From Caryophanales bacterium UBA2253 (GTDB lineage: Bacteria; Bacillota_I; Bacilli_A; ML615J-28; CAG-698), in NCBI GenBank assembly GCA_002347755.1, contig DDXT01000058.1:1-43095 (forward strand): 43,095 nt of DNA, given 5' to 3'. This document shows positions 34,158 through 43,095 of the stretch, piece by piece. The notes below the pieces were generated by a model, which worked only from the letters and a program-made list of their open reading frames with translations, was not told the DNA's origin and searched no databases. The translations under genes were made by a program, and so were the position numbers. Every line of letters begins with the position of its first letter. The first letter of the stretch is position 1.

Positions 34158-37100
34158 TTGGAAAAGAAAAAATATAGTTATATGCAAATAGGAATCGCTT
34201 CTCCGGATGAGATCCGAAGTTGGAGTTATGGTGAAGTCAAAAAACACGAAACCATCAATTACCGTACTTTGAAACCGGAACGGGATGGCTTATTCTGCGA
34301 AGTAATCTTTGGACCAACCAAAGACTATCAATGTTCCTGCGGCAAGTCAAAAAGATCGCCAAAAGGAACAACCAAATGCGAAAAATGCGGAGTCGAACTG
34401 ACCGAAAGCAAGGTTCGCCGGGAACGCATGGGACACATTGAATTGGCCGCACCGGTCGTTCATACTTGGTTTTTAAAAAACAGCCCTTCAAAAATAGCGC
34501 TGATTCTCGATATGAAGACCAAAGAAATTGAGGATATCGTCTATTTAGCCTCATACATAGTGGTCGATCCGGGAACCGTTGGGGTTCTTTCCAAAGGAAG
34601 GATTCTGACCGAACAGGAATATAGCCTTTATCAGCGGGAGTACGGGTCATCAAAGTTTAAAGCTTTGACCGGCGCCGAAGCCATCAAGAAGCTTCTTCAG
34701 GAACTAAAACTTCCGGAGATCATCATTCAGCTTCGCCAGGAATTGAAAACCGCCCCGAAACAGAAACGCGATAAACTCATCAAACGTTTGGAAGTCGTAA
34801 AAGCTTTCAATGAATCTGGAAACAAGCCGGAATGGATGGTCATGGATGTCATTCCCGTCCTTCCTCCGGATCTGCGACCGATGGTTCAATTGGACGGCGG
34901 ACGTTTTGCTACCACCGACTTAAATGATCTTTACCGCCGAATTTTGAATCGTAATAATCGTTTGCGCAAACAATATGAGCAACGCGCTCCGGGCTTGATC
35001 ACCAAGAACGAAAAGCGTATGCTTCAAGAAGCCGTCGACGCCTTGATTGACAATGGCAAAAAGAACAAAAAGATTGTCGTTGAAAAAAATCGGCCTTTGA
35101 AATCATTGTCCGATTTGCTGCGCGGAAAACAAGGACGTTTCCGTCAGAATCTGCTCGGAAAACGGGTTGATTATTCCGGACGTAGCGTCATCGTTGTGGG
35201 ACCGGACCTCCAAATGTATCAGTGCGGGATCCCCCGGGAAATGGCTTTGATTCTTTTCAAACCATTCATCATCAATGCCATCACCAAACGCGAAACCGAT
35301 CCGAATGATGTCAATGCGAACAAGATCAGCATCAAAAAAGCCAAAGAAATGATTGATGCGGGCGATCCGATCGCCATGACCGAACTCGAAAAAATCGTTG
35401 TTGAACATCCAATCATGCTCAACCGCGCTCCGACCCTCCATCGCTTGGGAATTCAAGCTTTCGAGCCGAAACTGGTTGAAGGAAAAGCCATTCGTCTGCA
35501 TCCGCTGGTCACTCCGGCTTTTAATGCGGACTTTGACGGCGACCAAATGGCCGTTCACGTTCCGCTTTCTGAAGAAGCTCAAGCCGAATGCCGTTTGTTG
35601 ATGCTGGCATCCAAAAACATTTTGGCTCCGAAAGACGGGAAACCAATCGTTACACCGTCTCAGGACATGGTCCTCGGGAATTACTACCTGACCATTGAAG
35701 ATGAAAATGATCCGCGAAACGGGCGCGTCTTTAAAGACATTGAGGAAATCGAACTGGCCTACGAAAATGAGGAGATCGGATTCCATACCCGTCTTCTGGT
35801 TCCTGCCAAACGAATCAACAATCCGCGTTTCACCGAAGAACAGAATAAAAAATATTTGGCGACCACTTACGGGAAAATCATTTTTAATACCATTTTCCCT
35901 CAAGAATCGCCGTATGTTCCATTTGTAAATGAAGCCGAACTGAGCAATCTGACCACCAAGACCGCGGATCGTTTCTTTGTTGAACGTGGAACCGATCCGA
36001 AGATGGCTTTGCAAAGCATCGTCGCTCCGCACCCTTTTAAGAAGAAATTCCTTGGGGTCGTCATCGCGGAAATTTTCAAGCAATTCAAATTAGCCGAAAC
36101 CTCCAAGACGCTTGACCGCCTGAAGGATTTGGGCTTTAAATATTCGACCATTTCGGGAATTACCGTGGCGGCTTCGGACATTCATGTCATCGGCTGCAAA
36201 AAAGAAGTTTTAGCCGAAGCGGAAGCCAAGGTTGACCAGTATGACAGCATGTACCGGCGCGGTTTCATGAACGGCAAAGAACGCCGGGCCAATGTCATCA
36301 ACGTCTGGAAAGACGCCAAAGAGACTTTGGAAAATGAAATCAAAAAGGAAGTGGCCGCCAACTACGCTACCAACCATATTTACATGATGAGTGATAGCGG
36401 CGCCCGTGGTAACATCGCCAACTTCGTTCAGTTATCCGGTATGCGTGGATTGATGGCCAAGCCGAACGGCGAAAGCATGGATATCCCGATCCGTTCGTCA
36501 TTCCGGGAAGGACTGACGATGTCGGAATTCTTCATTTCCACCCATGGAGCCCGTAAAGGATCGACTGACACCGCTTTAAAGACCGCGGAATCCGGTTATT
36601 TGACCCGTCGTTTGGTCGACGTCAGCCACGACATCATTGTTCGCGAAGATGACTGCGGCACTGACAAAGGCATGAGAGTTTATGAATTGGCCGAAACCGA
36701 CGGGACCGTCATCGTACCGTTGAAAGATCGTATACGCGGGCGTTTTGCCAGCAAACCGATTCTAAACCCGGCAACCGGAGAAGTTTTGGTTGACCGAAAC
36801 GTCTTCATTAATGAGGAATTGGCTGACCGAGTCGTCAAAGCCGGAGTAAAAGAAGCCTTCATCCGCACTCTTTTGACTTGCAACTCGCGCAATGGCGTTT
36901 GCGTCAAATGTTATGGCAGCGATTTGACTACCGGCGAAGTCGTTGAAACCGGCGAAGTTGTTGGAATCATCGCCGCACAATCCATCGGGGAGCCGGGAAC
37001 GCAATTGACCATGAGAACCTTCCATTCCGGCGGAGTTGCCGGCGAAGACATCACTCAAGGTCTCCCGCGTATTCAGGAATTGTTTGAAGCCCGCGAACCG

Positions 37101-37799
37101 AAAGGCAAAGCCATTATTTCGGAAATTGACGGAGTCGTAACTAACGTCCATCATGAAAGAGACAATCGTTTTGAAGTAACCATTACCAACAAAGAAGTCC
37201 ACGACGAAAAGAAATATCTGACCGACAGCGGCAAAGTCCCAATCGTTCATGAACGGGAAAAAGTCAAAGCCGGCGACAAAATCACCGAAGGCTTGATCAG
37301 TCCGAAAGAACTGCTCAGAGTCAGCACCGGGGAAGCCGTCGAGAACTACATTTTGAAAGAAGTTCAGAAAGTATACCGGTCCCAAGGTGTTGAGATCGCT
37401 GACAAACACATCGAAATCATTATCAAACAGATGATGCAAAAAGTCGCGATCATTCACGAAGGGGGAACCGATTTGCTTCCGGGAAGTTCGATCTCGAAAA
37501 CCGAATTGGGCGATTATATCACCGATTGCGTCAAAAACGGCAAAGATGCTCCGATTGCAAAACCGGTTTTGCTCGGAATTACCAGAGCGTCTTTGAAATC
37601 TGACTCCTTCCTGTCGGCTGCCAGCTTTCAGGAAACCACTCGGGTCCTGACCGAAGCCGCCATCCGCGGAAAGAAGGACATCCTTGAAGGATTGAAAGAA
37701 AATGTCATCATCGGCGGCCTGATTCCCGCCGGAACCGGATTGGTCGATGCTGGATACGGTGAAGTGCCGGATCCGGAGAGCGAAGAAGAAGAAATCTAA
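34158..37799 (+). CDS. rpoC: RNA polymerase beta' subunit
   Basis: A 1213-residue beta' subunit (Bacillus about 1199). It begins at TTG 34158 after TGAGGTGA, the same start type and binding site as rpoB. The N-terminal zinc ribbon has C59, C61, C74 and C77. The catalytic Mg motif NADFDGDQMAVH starts at residue 456. The trigger-loop region includes GEPGTQLTMRTFHSGGVAG and a second cysteine set is seen in CNSRNGVCVKCYG. The end is acidic (PESEEEEI). rpoE (delta) is not nearby. Confidence 0.97.
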   Translation: MEKKKYSYMQIGIASPDEIRSWSYGEVKKHETINYRTLKPERDGLFCEVIFGPTKDYQCSCGKSKRSPKGTTKCEKCGVELTESKVRRERMGHIELAAPVVHTWFLKNSPSKIALILDMKTKEIEDIVYLASYIVVDPGTVGVLSKGRILTEQEYSLYQREYGSSKFKALTGAEAIKKLLQELKLPEIIIQLRQELKTAPKQKRDKLIKRLEVVKAFNESGNKPEWMVMDVIPVLPPDLRPMVQLDGGRFATTDLNDLYRRILNRNNRLRKQYEQRAPGLITKNEKRMLQEAVDALIDNGKKNKKIVVEKNRPLKSLSDLLRGKQGRFRQNLLGKRVDYSGRSVIVVGPDLQMYQCGIPREMALILFKPFIINAITKRETDPNDVNANKISIKKAKEMIDAGDPIAMTELEKIVVEHPIMLNRAPTLHRLGIQAFEPKLVEGKAIRLHPLVTPAFNADFDGDQMAVHVPLSEEAQAECRLLMLASKNILAPKDGKPIVTPSQDMVLGNYYLTIEDENDPRNGRVFKDIEEIELAYENEEIGFHTRLLVPAKRINNPRFTEEQNKKYLATTYGKIIFNTIFPQESPYVPFVNEAELSNLTTKTADRFFVERGTDPKMALQSIVAPHPFKKKFLGVVIAEIFKQFKLAETSKTLDRLKDLGFKYSTISGITVAASDIHVIGCKKEVLAEAEAKVDQYDSMYRRGFMNGKERRANVINVWKDAKETLENEIKKEVAANYATNHIYMMSDSGARGNIANFVQLSGMRGLMAKPNGESMDIPIRSSFREGLTMSEFFISTHGARKGSTDTALKTAESGYLTRRLVDVSHDIIVREDDCGTDKGMRVYELAETDGTVIVPLKDRIRGRFASKPILNPATGEVLVDRNVFINEELADRVVKAGVKEAFIRTLLTCNSRNGVCVKCYGSDLTTGEVVETGEVVGIIAAQSIGEPGTQLTMRTFHSGGVAGEDITQGLPRIQELFEAREPKGKAIISEIDGVVTNVHHERDNRFEVTITNKEVHDEKKYLTDSGKVPIVHEREKVKAGDKITEGLISPKELLRVSTGEAVENYILKEVQKVYRSQGVEIADKHIEIIIKQMMQKVAIIHEGGTDLLPGSSISKTELGDYITDCVKNGKDAPIAKPVLLGITRASLKSDSFLSAASFQETTRVLTEAAIRGKKDILEGLKENVIIGGLIPAGTGLVDAGYGEVPDPESEEEEI

Positions 37800-37815
37800 T
37801 TTCCAAAATTTGTTC

Positions 37816-37843
37816 TTGACTTTCTGATAAAAAAGCGTATAAT
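37816..37843 (+). promoter_or_regulatory. Promoter of rpsL-rpsG-fusA
   Basis: TTGACT at 37816-37821, 16 bp, TATAAT at 37838-37843, just after rpoC. Confidence 0.85.
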
Positions 37844-37860
37844 AACTAAGGTAAAAAACG

Positions 37861-37944
37861 AATTTAGTTTTGGCTTGTCCAAGACTAAATTTCATGCATT
37901 AATGAAACGCCCGGTAGTGTGGTAGTTTCAGGAAAGGAGAAAAA
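37861..37944 (+). promoter_or_regulatory. Structured rpsL leader
   Basis: A 13-bp hairpin (37861-37873 with 37879-37891, one wobble, loop CTTGT) is followed by TGAAAC (37903-37908) pairing with GTTTCA (37925-37930), which abuts the ribosome binding site GGAAAGGAG. There is no T run, so translational control is more likely than attenuation. Confidence 0.6.
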
Positions 37945-38358
37945 ATGCCAACAATCAACCAATTAGTAAGAAAACCACGGGTAAACAAGGTTCAAAAACC
38001 AAAAACCCCTCATTTGCGAGTAGAATTCAACACTTTGAAGAAGACTTATTCGGAAGTTGTTTCTCCGCAAAAACGCGGTGTTTGCACTCGTGTTGCGACT
38101 ATGACTCCTAAAAAGCCAAACTCAGCGATTCGGAAATATGCTCGTGTTCGTTTATCAAATGGAATCGAAGTTAACGCTTATATTCCCGGAATCGGCCATC
38201 GGCTTCAAGAACATAGCGTCGTATTGATTCGCGGGGGTCGTGTAAAAGACCTGCCAGGAGTTCGTTATCACATCATTCGCGGTACTCAGGATGCGACTGG
38301 TGTCGAGAAGAGAGTCCAAGGGCGAAGCAAATACGGTGCTAAAAAAGCCAAAGAGTAA
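37945..38358 (+). CDS. rpsL: 30S ribosomal protein S12
   Basis: A 137-residue decoding-centre protein starting MPTINQLVRKPR, with TMTPKKPNSAIRKYARVRL and GIGHRLQEHSVVLIRGGRV. The lysine of TPKKPNS (K42/43 in E. coli) is present, predicting a streptomycin-sensitive form. The str operon order rpsL-rpsG-fusA-tuf is intact. Confidence 0.98.
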   Translation: MPTINQLVRKPRVNKVQKPKTPHLRVEFNTLKKTYSEVVSPQKRGVCTRVATMTPKKPNSAIRKYARVRLSNGIEVNAYIPGIGHRLQEHSVVLIRGGRVKDLPGVRYHIIRGTQDATGVEKRVQGRSKYGAKKAKE

Positions 38359-38386
38359 CATCATTTTTTGAAAGGAGGAAAGAATC

Positions 38387-38857
38387 ATGCCACGAAAAGG
38401 ACACATAGCAAAGAAAAAAGTATTGCCAGATCCAATTTATAATTCACCGATCGTAACCCGATTGATTAACGGAATCATGATGGATGGCAAAAAGGGCGTC
38501 GCTCAACAAATTCTTTATGGCGCGTTTGAAAAAATCGAAAAGCAAACCGGAAGACCGGTTCTTGACGTTTTCAACGATGCCCTAAATAACATAACTCCTC
38601 AATTGGAGGTCCGTGCGCGTCGAATCGGCGGTGCCAACTACCAAGTTCCGGTAGAAGTACGGCCAGAACGTAAAATGACACTATGCTTGAGATGGTTAAC
38701 CCAATACTCAAGACTCAGAAAAGAAAAAACCATGGAAGAAAGATTGGCTAACGAGATCATCGATGCCGCCAATGGCGTAGGTAATGCCGTCAAGAAACGT
38801 GACGACACCCATCGTATGGCGGAATCCAACAAAGCTTTCGCGCATTATCAATGGTAA
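38387..38857 (+). CDS. rpsG: 30S ribosomal protein S7
   Basis: A 156-residue protein starting MPRKGHIAKKKVLPDPIYN, with the family motifs PQLEVRARRIGGANYQVPVE and RMAESNKAFAHYQW at the end. It starts assembly of the 30S head by binding the 3' domain of 16S rRNA. AAAGGAGGAA precedes the ATG; fusA follows after 14 bp. Confidence 0.98.
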   Translation: MPRKGHIAKKKVLPDPIYNSPIVTRLINGIMMDGKKGVAQQILYGAFEKIEKQTGRPVLDVFNDALNNITPQLEVRARRIGGANYQVPVEVRPERKMTLCLRWLTQYSRLRKEKTMEERLANEIIDAANGVGNAVKKRDDTHRMAESNKAFAHYQW

Positions 38858-38871
38858 TAGGAGTTTAAGTT

Positions 38872-40941
38872 ATGCCTCGTGAAATATCATTAAAACATAC
38901 CCGCAACATTGGAATCATGGCGCACATTGATGCTGGAAAAACTACAGTTACGGAACGCATTCTATTTCATACTGGAAAGATCCACAAAATCGGCGAGACC
39001 CATGACGGAGCGGCTACCATGGATTGGATGGAGCAAGAAATGGAGCGCGGTATAACCATAACTTCCGCAGCCACAACTGCATTCTGGAAAGAACATCAGA
39101 TTAATATCATTGACACTCCCGGCCATGTTGATTTCACCGTTGAAGTCAGCCGTTCCTTGCGAGTGTTGGATGGGGCAATTGCTGTTTTGGATGCCCAAGC
39201 CGGCGTTGAACCGCAAACCGAAACGGTTTGGCGTCAAGCCATCGAGTATCACGTTCCGCGCATCGTTTTTGTCAATAAAATGGACAAGACCGGCGCCAAC
39301 TTCAATTTCTCGGTCCAAACTTTGCACAAACGCCTGAATGCGAACGCGCATCCGATCCAAATTCCAATTGGCGCTGAAGGCGACTTTGACGGGATTGTCG
39401 ATGTCGTTGCCATGAAGGCCTACCATTTTGATGGCGAGCAGCATGAAGACTACGTAGAAATCCCGGTTCCTGACTATCTGAAAGACGAGATGATGATCCG
39501 CCGCGATGAATTGGTCGCCGCCGTTTCTGATTTCGATGATGAACTGATGAACCTTTATTTAGAAGAGGCTCCAATCAGTATCGCCCAATTGAAAGAGGCC
39601 ATTCGAAAGGCGACTCTTACCGTCAAATTTTTCCCAGTTTTGTGCGGTTCAGCTTTTAAAAACAAAGGCGTGAAACTTGCCTTGGATGCGGTGGTGGATT
39701 ATCTTCCCGCTCCAACCGAAGTACCGGACATCAAGGGCGAAGATAAAAACGGCAAGGAAGTCATCGTTCCATCGTCGGATGAAACCCCGTTTGCGGCTCT
39801 GGCTTTCAAGGTCATGACTGATCCGTTCGTTGGGAAACTGACGTTCTTCCGAGTTTACTCGGGGACCCTCACTTCCGGATCCTACGTTTATAACTCTACC
39901 AAAGGAAAAAGGGAAAGAATTTCCCGAATCCTGCGCATGCACGCCAACAACCGCGTGGAAATTAAAGAAGTGTTCGCCGGCGACATCGCTGCGGCGGTTG
40001 GTTTCAAGGACACGACCACGGGTGACACGCTATGCGACGAAAAGAAAATCGTGATCCTTGAATCCATGAATTTCCCGGAACCGGTCATCAGCGTTGCCAT
40101 TGAGCCAAAAACCAAAGGCGACATGGACAAAATGGGAGTGGCTCTTCAAAAATTATCCGAAGAAGACCCGACTTTCAAGACTTACACTAACTCTGAAACC
40201 GGACAGACGATCATTTCCGGAATGGGAGAATTGCATTTGGAAATCATTGTGGACCGGATGCGACGCGAATTCCATGTTGAAGCCAACGTTGGAACTCCGC
40301 AAGTATCTTATCGCGAAACGATCAAAGCCATTGGCGAAGTCCCAGGAAGATTCATTCGTCAGACCGGCGGTCATGGTCAATACGGAGACGTCAAGATCAG
40401 ATTTGAACCAAACCCTGGCAAAGGATTTGAATTTGTTGATGCCATCGTTGGTGGCGTCGTACCGCATGAATTTATTGGCGCGGTCAAAAAAGGGTTGGAA
40501 AACTCGTTGCAAAACGGGAACCTGGCCGGTTATCCGACTATTGACATCAAGGCTACTCTGTTTGACGGATCATACCATGATGTCGACTCCAGCCAGATTG
40601 CCTTTGAGATTGCTGCAAGTTATGCTTTCCATGGATCAAAAGAAAAATGCCAACCGGTTTTATTGGAACCAATCATGTCCGTCGAAGTCGTTGTCCCGGA
40701 TGATTATCTCGGAAATGTCATCGGTGATTTGACCGGGCGTCGCGGGCGCATTGAAGGCCAAGACGGTCATAACAATCTACAAAGCGTCAAAGCTTCGGTT
40801 CCGCTGGCCAATATGTTTGGGTATGCAACTTCCCTTCGAAGCAATACTCAAGGCCGCGGAAACTACACCATGCAGTTCTCACACTATGAGGAATGCCCGA
40901 AATCCGTCGCCGAAGCAATCGTTAAAAAACGCAATTCATAA
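38872..40941 (+). CDS. fusA: Elongation factor G
   Basis: A 689-residue translational GTPase driving ribosomal translocation and, with RRF, recycling. G1 is AHIDAGKT (17-24), followed by RGITITSAATT, DTPGHVDFTVEV and NKMDKTGAN; domain IV has RQTGGHGQYGDVK and domain V VVPDDYLGNVIGDLTGRRG. Length matches Bacillus EF-G (692). The binding site before the ATG (AATAGGAG) is moderate. Confidence 0.98.
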   Translation: MPREISLKHTRNIGIMAHIDAGKTTVTERILFHTGKIHKIGETHDGAATMDWMEQEMERGITITSAATTAFWKEHQINIIDTPGHVDFTVEVSRSLRVLDGAIAVLDAQAGVEPQTETVWRQAIEYHVPRIVFVNKMDKTGANFNFSVQTLHKRLNANAHPIQIPIGAEGDFDGIVDVVAMKAYHFDGEQHEDYVEIPVPDYLKDEMMIRRDELVAAVSDFDDELMNLYLEEAPISIAQLKEAIRKATLTVKFFPVLCGSAFKNKGVKLALDAVVDYLPAPTEVPDIKGEDKNGKEVIVPSSDETPFAALAFKVMTDPFVGKLTFFRVYSGTLTSGSYVYNSTKGKRERISRILRMHANNRVEIKEVFAGDIAAAVGFKDTTTGDTLCDEKKIVILESMNFPEPVISVAIEPKTKGDMDKMGVALQKLSEEDPTFKTYTNSETGQTIISGMGELHLEIIVDRMRREFHVEANVGTPQVSYRETIKAIGEVPGRFIRQTGGHGQYGDVKIRFEPNPGKGFEFVDAIVGGVVPHEFIGAVKKGLENSLQNGNLAGYPTIDIKATLFDGSYHDVDSSQIAFEIAASYAFHGSKEKCQPVLLEPIMSVEVVVPDDYLGNVIGDLTGRRGRIEGQDGHNNLQSVKASVPLANMFGYATSLRSNTQGRGNYTMQFSHYEECPKSVAEAIVKKRNS

Positions 40942-40957
40942 ATTATTAACTTTATGC

Positions 40958-40986
40958 TTGCAAAAATAATCAAAATATAATAATAT
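40958..40986 (+). promoter_or_regulatory. Probable separate promoter of tuf
   Basis: TTGCAA at 40958-40963, 17 bp, TAATAT at 40981-40986. A better TATAAT at 40976-40981 lies too close to that -35. No terminator parts fusA from tuf. Confidence 0.5.
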
Positions 40987-41021
40987 ATATACATAGAAAA
41001 TAATTAGGAGGAAAATTAAAA

Positions 41022-42206
41022 ATGGCAAAAGCTAAGTTTGAACGTAACAAACCCCATGTAAATATTGGTACCATTGGTCACGTCGACCATGGGAAGACTA
41101 CCTTAACATCAGCGATTACCATGGTTTTGGCCAAAAAAGGCTTTTCCAAGGTTATGGCTTACGACGCAATTGACAGTGCTCCCGAGGAAAAAGCTCGTGG
41201 AATAACCATCAACACTGCCCATGTTGAATATGAAACCGCAAAGCGTCACTACGCTCATGTTGACTGCCCGGGACATGCCGACTACGTTAAAAACATGATT
41301 ACCGGCGCTGCTCAAATGGATGGCGCAATCTTGGTTGTTGCGGCTACTGATGGCCCAATGGCACAAACCCGTGAACACATTTTGTTGGCCCGCCAGGTCG
41401 GCGTACCTCGCTTGATCGTGTTCCTAAACAAATGCGACGCTGTTGACGATGAAGAATTGCTTGATTTGGTAGAAATGGAAGTTCGTGATCTTTTAAGTGA
41501 ATACGGATTCCCAGGAGATACCATTCCCGTCATTCGCGGATCAGCTTTGTTAGCAATGCAGGGTGACGAAAAAGCTCAAGAAGCGGTCGTCAAATTGATG
41601 GATACAGTCGATGATTATATTCCGACCCCGCTTCGTGATACTGAAAAACCGTTCTTGATGCCGATTGAAGATGTCTTCACCATTACTGGTCGCGGAACCG
41701 TTGCAACCGGAAGAGTAGAGCGCGGCGTTGTTAAAGTCGGAGACAACGTTGAAATCATTGGTATTCATGACACATTGACAACTGTCGTTACCGGCGTTGA
41801 AATGTTCAGAAAATTGTTGGATCAAGCGCAAGCCGGAGATAACATCGGAACATTGCTTCGCGGCATCACTCGCGAAACCGTCCAACGCGGACAGGTTCTT
41901 GCAAAACCGAAAACTGTTACTCCGCATACTGATTTTGATGCGCGCGTCTACGTTTTAACCAAAGAAGAAGGCGGCCGACATACTCCGTTCTTCTCGAATT
42001 ATCGGCCGCAATTCTATTTCCGTACCACCGACATTACCGGAATTATCGAACTTCCTCAAGGAATCGAAATGGTAATGCCTGGCGATAACGCTGACTTGAA
42101 CGTTAAGCTGATTCACCCGATCGCCATTGAATTAGGGACCAAGTTCTCAATTCGTGAAGGCGGACATACTGTCGGTGCCGGCAACGTAACCAAGATCAAC
42201 AAGTAA
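41022..42206 (+). CDS. tuf: Elongation factor Tu
   Basis: A 394-residue GTPase delivering aminoacyl-tRNA to the ribosome: GHVDHGKTTLTSA (19-31), EEKARGITINTAHVEYE, DCPGHADYVKNMITGAAQMDGAILVV and NKCDAVDDEEL, then domains II and III (GRGTVATGRVERG, REGGHTVGAGNVTKI). Length is normal. AGGAGG precedes the ATG and a strong terminator follows. Confidence 0.98.
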   Translation: MAKAKFERNKPHVNIGTIGHVDHGKTTLTSAITMVLAKKGFSKVMAYDAIDSAPEEKARGITINTAHVEYETAKRHYAHVDCPGHADYVKNMITGAAQMDGAILVVAATDGPMAQTREHILLARQVGVPRLIVFLNKCDAVDDEELLDLVEMEVRDLLSEYGFPGDTIPVIRGSALLAMQGDEKAQEAVVKLMDTVDDYIPTPLRDTEKPFLMPIEDVFTITGRGTVATGRVERGVVKVGDNVEIIGIHDTLTTVVTGVEMFRKLLDQAQAGDNIGTLLRGITRETVQRGQVLAKPKTVTPHTDFDARVYVLTKEEGGRHTPFFSNYRPQFYFRTTDITGIIELPQGIEMVMPGDNADLNVKLIHPIAIELGTKFSIREGGHTVGAGNVTKINK

Positions 42207-42282
42207 TTTTTGGTCTTTTCGGTAGCCTTTGGCAACAAATTAGAAACTTTCGAAACCCGAAAACAACAATCTCAAAGAAATC

Positions 42283-42310
42283 AGGATCGGGCTTGCCCGG
42301 TCCTTTTTTT
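42283..42310 (+). terminator. Terminator of tuf / str operon
   Basis: A 9-bp GC-rich stem (42283-42291 with 42296-42304, one wobble) around CTTG, followed by seven T. Confidence 0.93.
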
Positions 42311-42324
42311 ACGTTTTTTTCTTG

Positions 42325-42353
42325 TTCAATATTCGCTTATTCTGTGCTATAAT
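42325..42353 (+). promoter_or_regulatory. Promoter of the GNAT gene
   Basis: TATAAT at 42348-42353 with an extended TGC; a weak -35 TTCAAT at 42325-42330, 17 bp away. Confidence 0.7.
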
Positions 42354-42372
42354 ATCCGCATGAGGAGTTATT

Positions 42373-42894
42373 ATGATTAGAAAAGCGGATTATAAAGACC
42401 TTGATGCCGTCTTGGAAGTCATCCAGGATGCCAAAGACTTATTCAAAAGCAAAAATTCGCTGCAATGGCAAGATAAAAACGGTTATCCGAACCGGAAGAC
42501 GATGGAAAAAGATGTCGCGGATGGCGCGCTGTACGTTAGCGTCACGGATGGAAAAGTGACGGCCGTCTGTAGTCTGGGACGGTTCGGAGAACCGACTTAC
42601 AACTCGATATACGAAGGACAATGGCTTAACGATCATCCTTATTACGTTATCCATCGGTTAGCCGTCAAAAAAGAATTTTATGGCCGCGGATTGGCGAAAG
42701 AGATTTTGGATCATCTTGAACAAATCTCCTTAAGCGAGGGAATCAGCGATTTGCGCTGCGATACGGCCATCGAGAACGTCCCGATGAACGATTTGCTTCT
42801 CAACCGCGGGTACCGAAAATGCGGAGTCATCTACTTGACCCGCTCCGATGTTCTGGAGAAGAAAAGAATCGCTTATCACAAAACATCGCACTGA
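42373..42894 (+). CDS. GNAT-family N-acetyltransferase
   Basis: A 173-residue acetyltransferase of the GNAT fold. The acetyl-CoA pyrophosphate loop is in RLAVKKEFYGRGLAKEIL (G-R-G-L-A), followed by LRCDTAIENVPMNDLLLNRGY, typical of motif B. The substrate, which may be a small amine or a protein N-terminus, cannot be told. TGAGGAG precedes the ATG. It is transcribed alone between two terminators. Confidence 0.9.
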   Translation: MIRKADYKDLDAVLEVIQDAKDLFKSKNSLQWQDKNGYPNRKTMEKDVADGALYVSVTDGKVTAVCSLGRFGEPTYNSIYEGQWLNDHPYYVIHRLAVKKEFYGRGLAKEILDHLEQISLSEGISDLRCDTAIENVPMNDLLLNRGYRKCGVIYLTRSDVLEKKRIAYHKTSH

Positions 42895-42916
42895 TTTTTC
42901 GGTGCGTTTGCTTTAT
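42887..42916 (+). terminator. Terminator of the GNAT gene
   Basis: An 8-bp stem (42887-42894 with 42899-42906, one wobble) around TTTT that includes the stop codon, followed by an interrupted T-rich tail. Confidence 0.65.
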
Positions 42917-42940
42917 TAGTCAACCGTTTTATGGTATAAT
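42912..42940 (+). promoter_or_regulatory. Promoter of a gene beyond the window
   Basis: TATAAT at 42935-42940 with an extended TGG; the -35 (TTTATT, 42912-42917) is poor. The remaining 155 bases are AT-rich leader without a start codon I can support. Confidence 0.55.
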
Positions 42941-43095
42941 AAACATAAACAATCAAGTAAAATAATAGGAAAATTGAACATAGTGTTTTATAAGACTTTA
43001 TTGCAATAAAAGAGTATAAAAAAACTTGTCGATCTAAAACAATAAACCAACTCAAAGAGAATTAGAGATATTCCTTTACATTTTAAAGTGTGTTA

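Noticed and set aside
36762..37895. Long open frame antisense to the end of rpoC (also others antisense to rpoB and rpoC at 33194-34102 and 35103-36083)
   Set aside because: They follow the codon pattern of the real genes in the opposite frame, lack ribosome binding sites and show no known family.
42941..43095. A small gene in the terminal 155 bases
   Set aside because: No start codon with a ribosome binding site and no recognisable peptide; it looks like the leader of a gene cut off by the window end.

Overview
The window is a core housekeeping region of a bacterium from the Bacillota/Mollicutes side of the tree. Gene order follows the Bacillus-type backbone: ytxK-ackA, dnaE-pfkA, then cysS-mrnC-rlmB-sigH-rpmG-secE-nusG-rplK-rplA-rplJ-rplL-ybxB-rpoB-rpoC-rpsL-rpsG-fusA-tuf. 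Promoters are close to TTGACA-17-TATAAT, often with an extended TGn -10, and ribosome binding sites are strong AGGAGG types. RpoB carries Asn at the position where rifampicin-sensitive bacteria have His526, a change reported for Mollicutes. UGA is used as a stop (ackA, dnaE, pfkA, the DUF885 gene), so this is not the mycoplasma code. I would place it near the Acholeplasma/Izemoplasma/Erysipelotrichia lineages, but cannot name a genus.

Layout. 1-2.6 kb: a secreted Ig-like repeat protein converging on a minus-strand flavodoxin-yidD pair. 2.65-7.6 kb: an operon of YfcE-type phosphoesterase, YtxK methyltransferase, acetate kinase and a DUF885 metalloprotease-like lipoprotein. 7.6-11.9 kb: two adjacent, apparently related membrane-anchored propeller/Ig proteins of unknown function. 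11.9-16 kb: dnaE-pfkA. 16-20.2 kb: metG, a CPA2 antiporter and YitT. 20.2-21.2 kb: rplM-rpsI. 21.3-27.99 kb: cysS to rplL. 28.0-28.74 kb: a cobalamin riboswitch controlling one DUF4430 lipoprotein. 28.8-30.2 kb: an Lgt-like gene and ybxB. 30.2-42.3 kb: rpoB, rpoC, rpsL, rpsG, fusA, tuf. 42.3-42.9 kb: a GNAT acetyltransferase. The end holds a promoter for a gene outside the window.

Most of the window is transcription and translation machinery in a near-canonical order. The unusual material lies between the conserved blocks: two genes broken by single-base shifts in A-runs (flavodoxin, DUF885 lipoprotein), a 97-residue tandem duplication inside RpoB, the paired membrane proteins, the B12-riboswitch lipoprotein inserted between rplL and ybxB, and several structured ribosomal leaders (L13, L10, S12). 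No rRNA, tRNA, insertion sequence, prophage or CRISPR array was seen. The only gene-free stretch above 300 bases (27989-28316) holds the rplL terminator, a promoter and the riboswitch leader.
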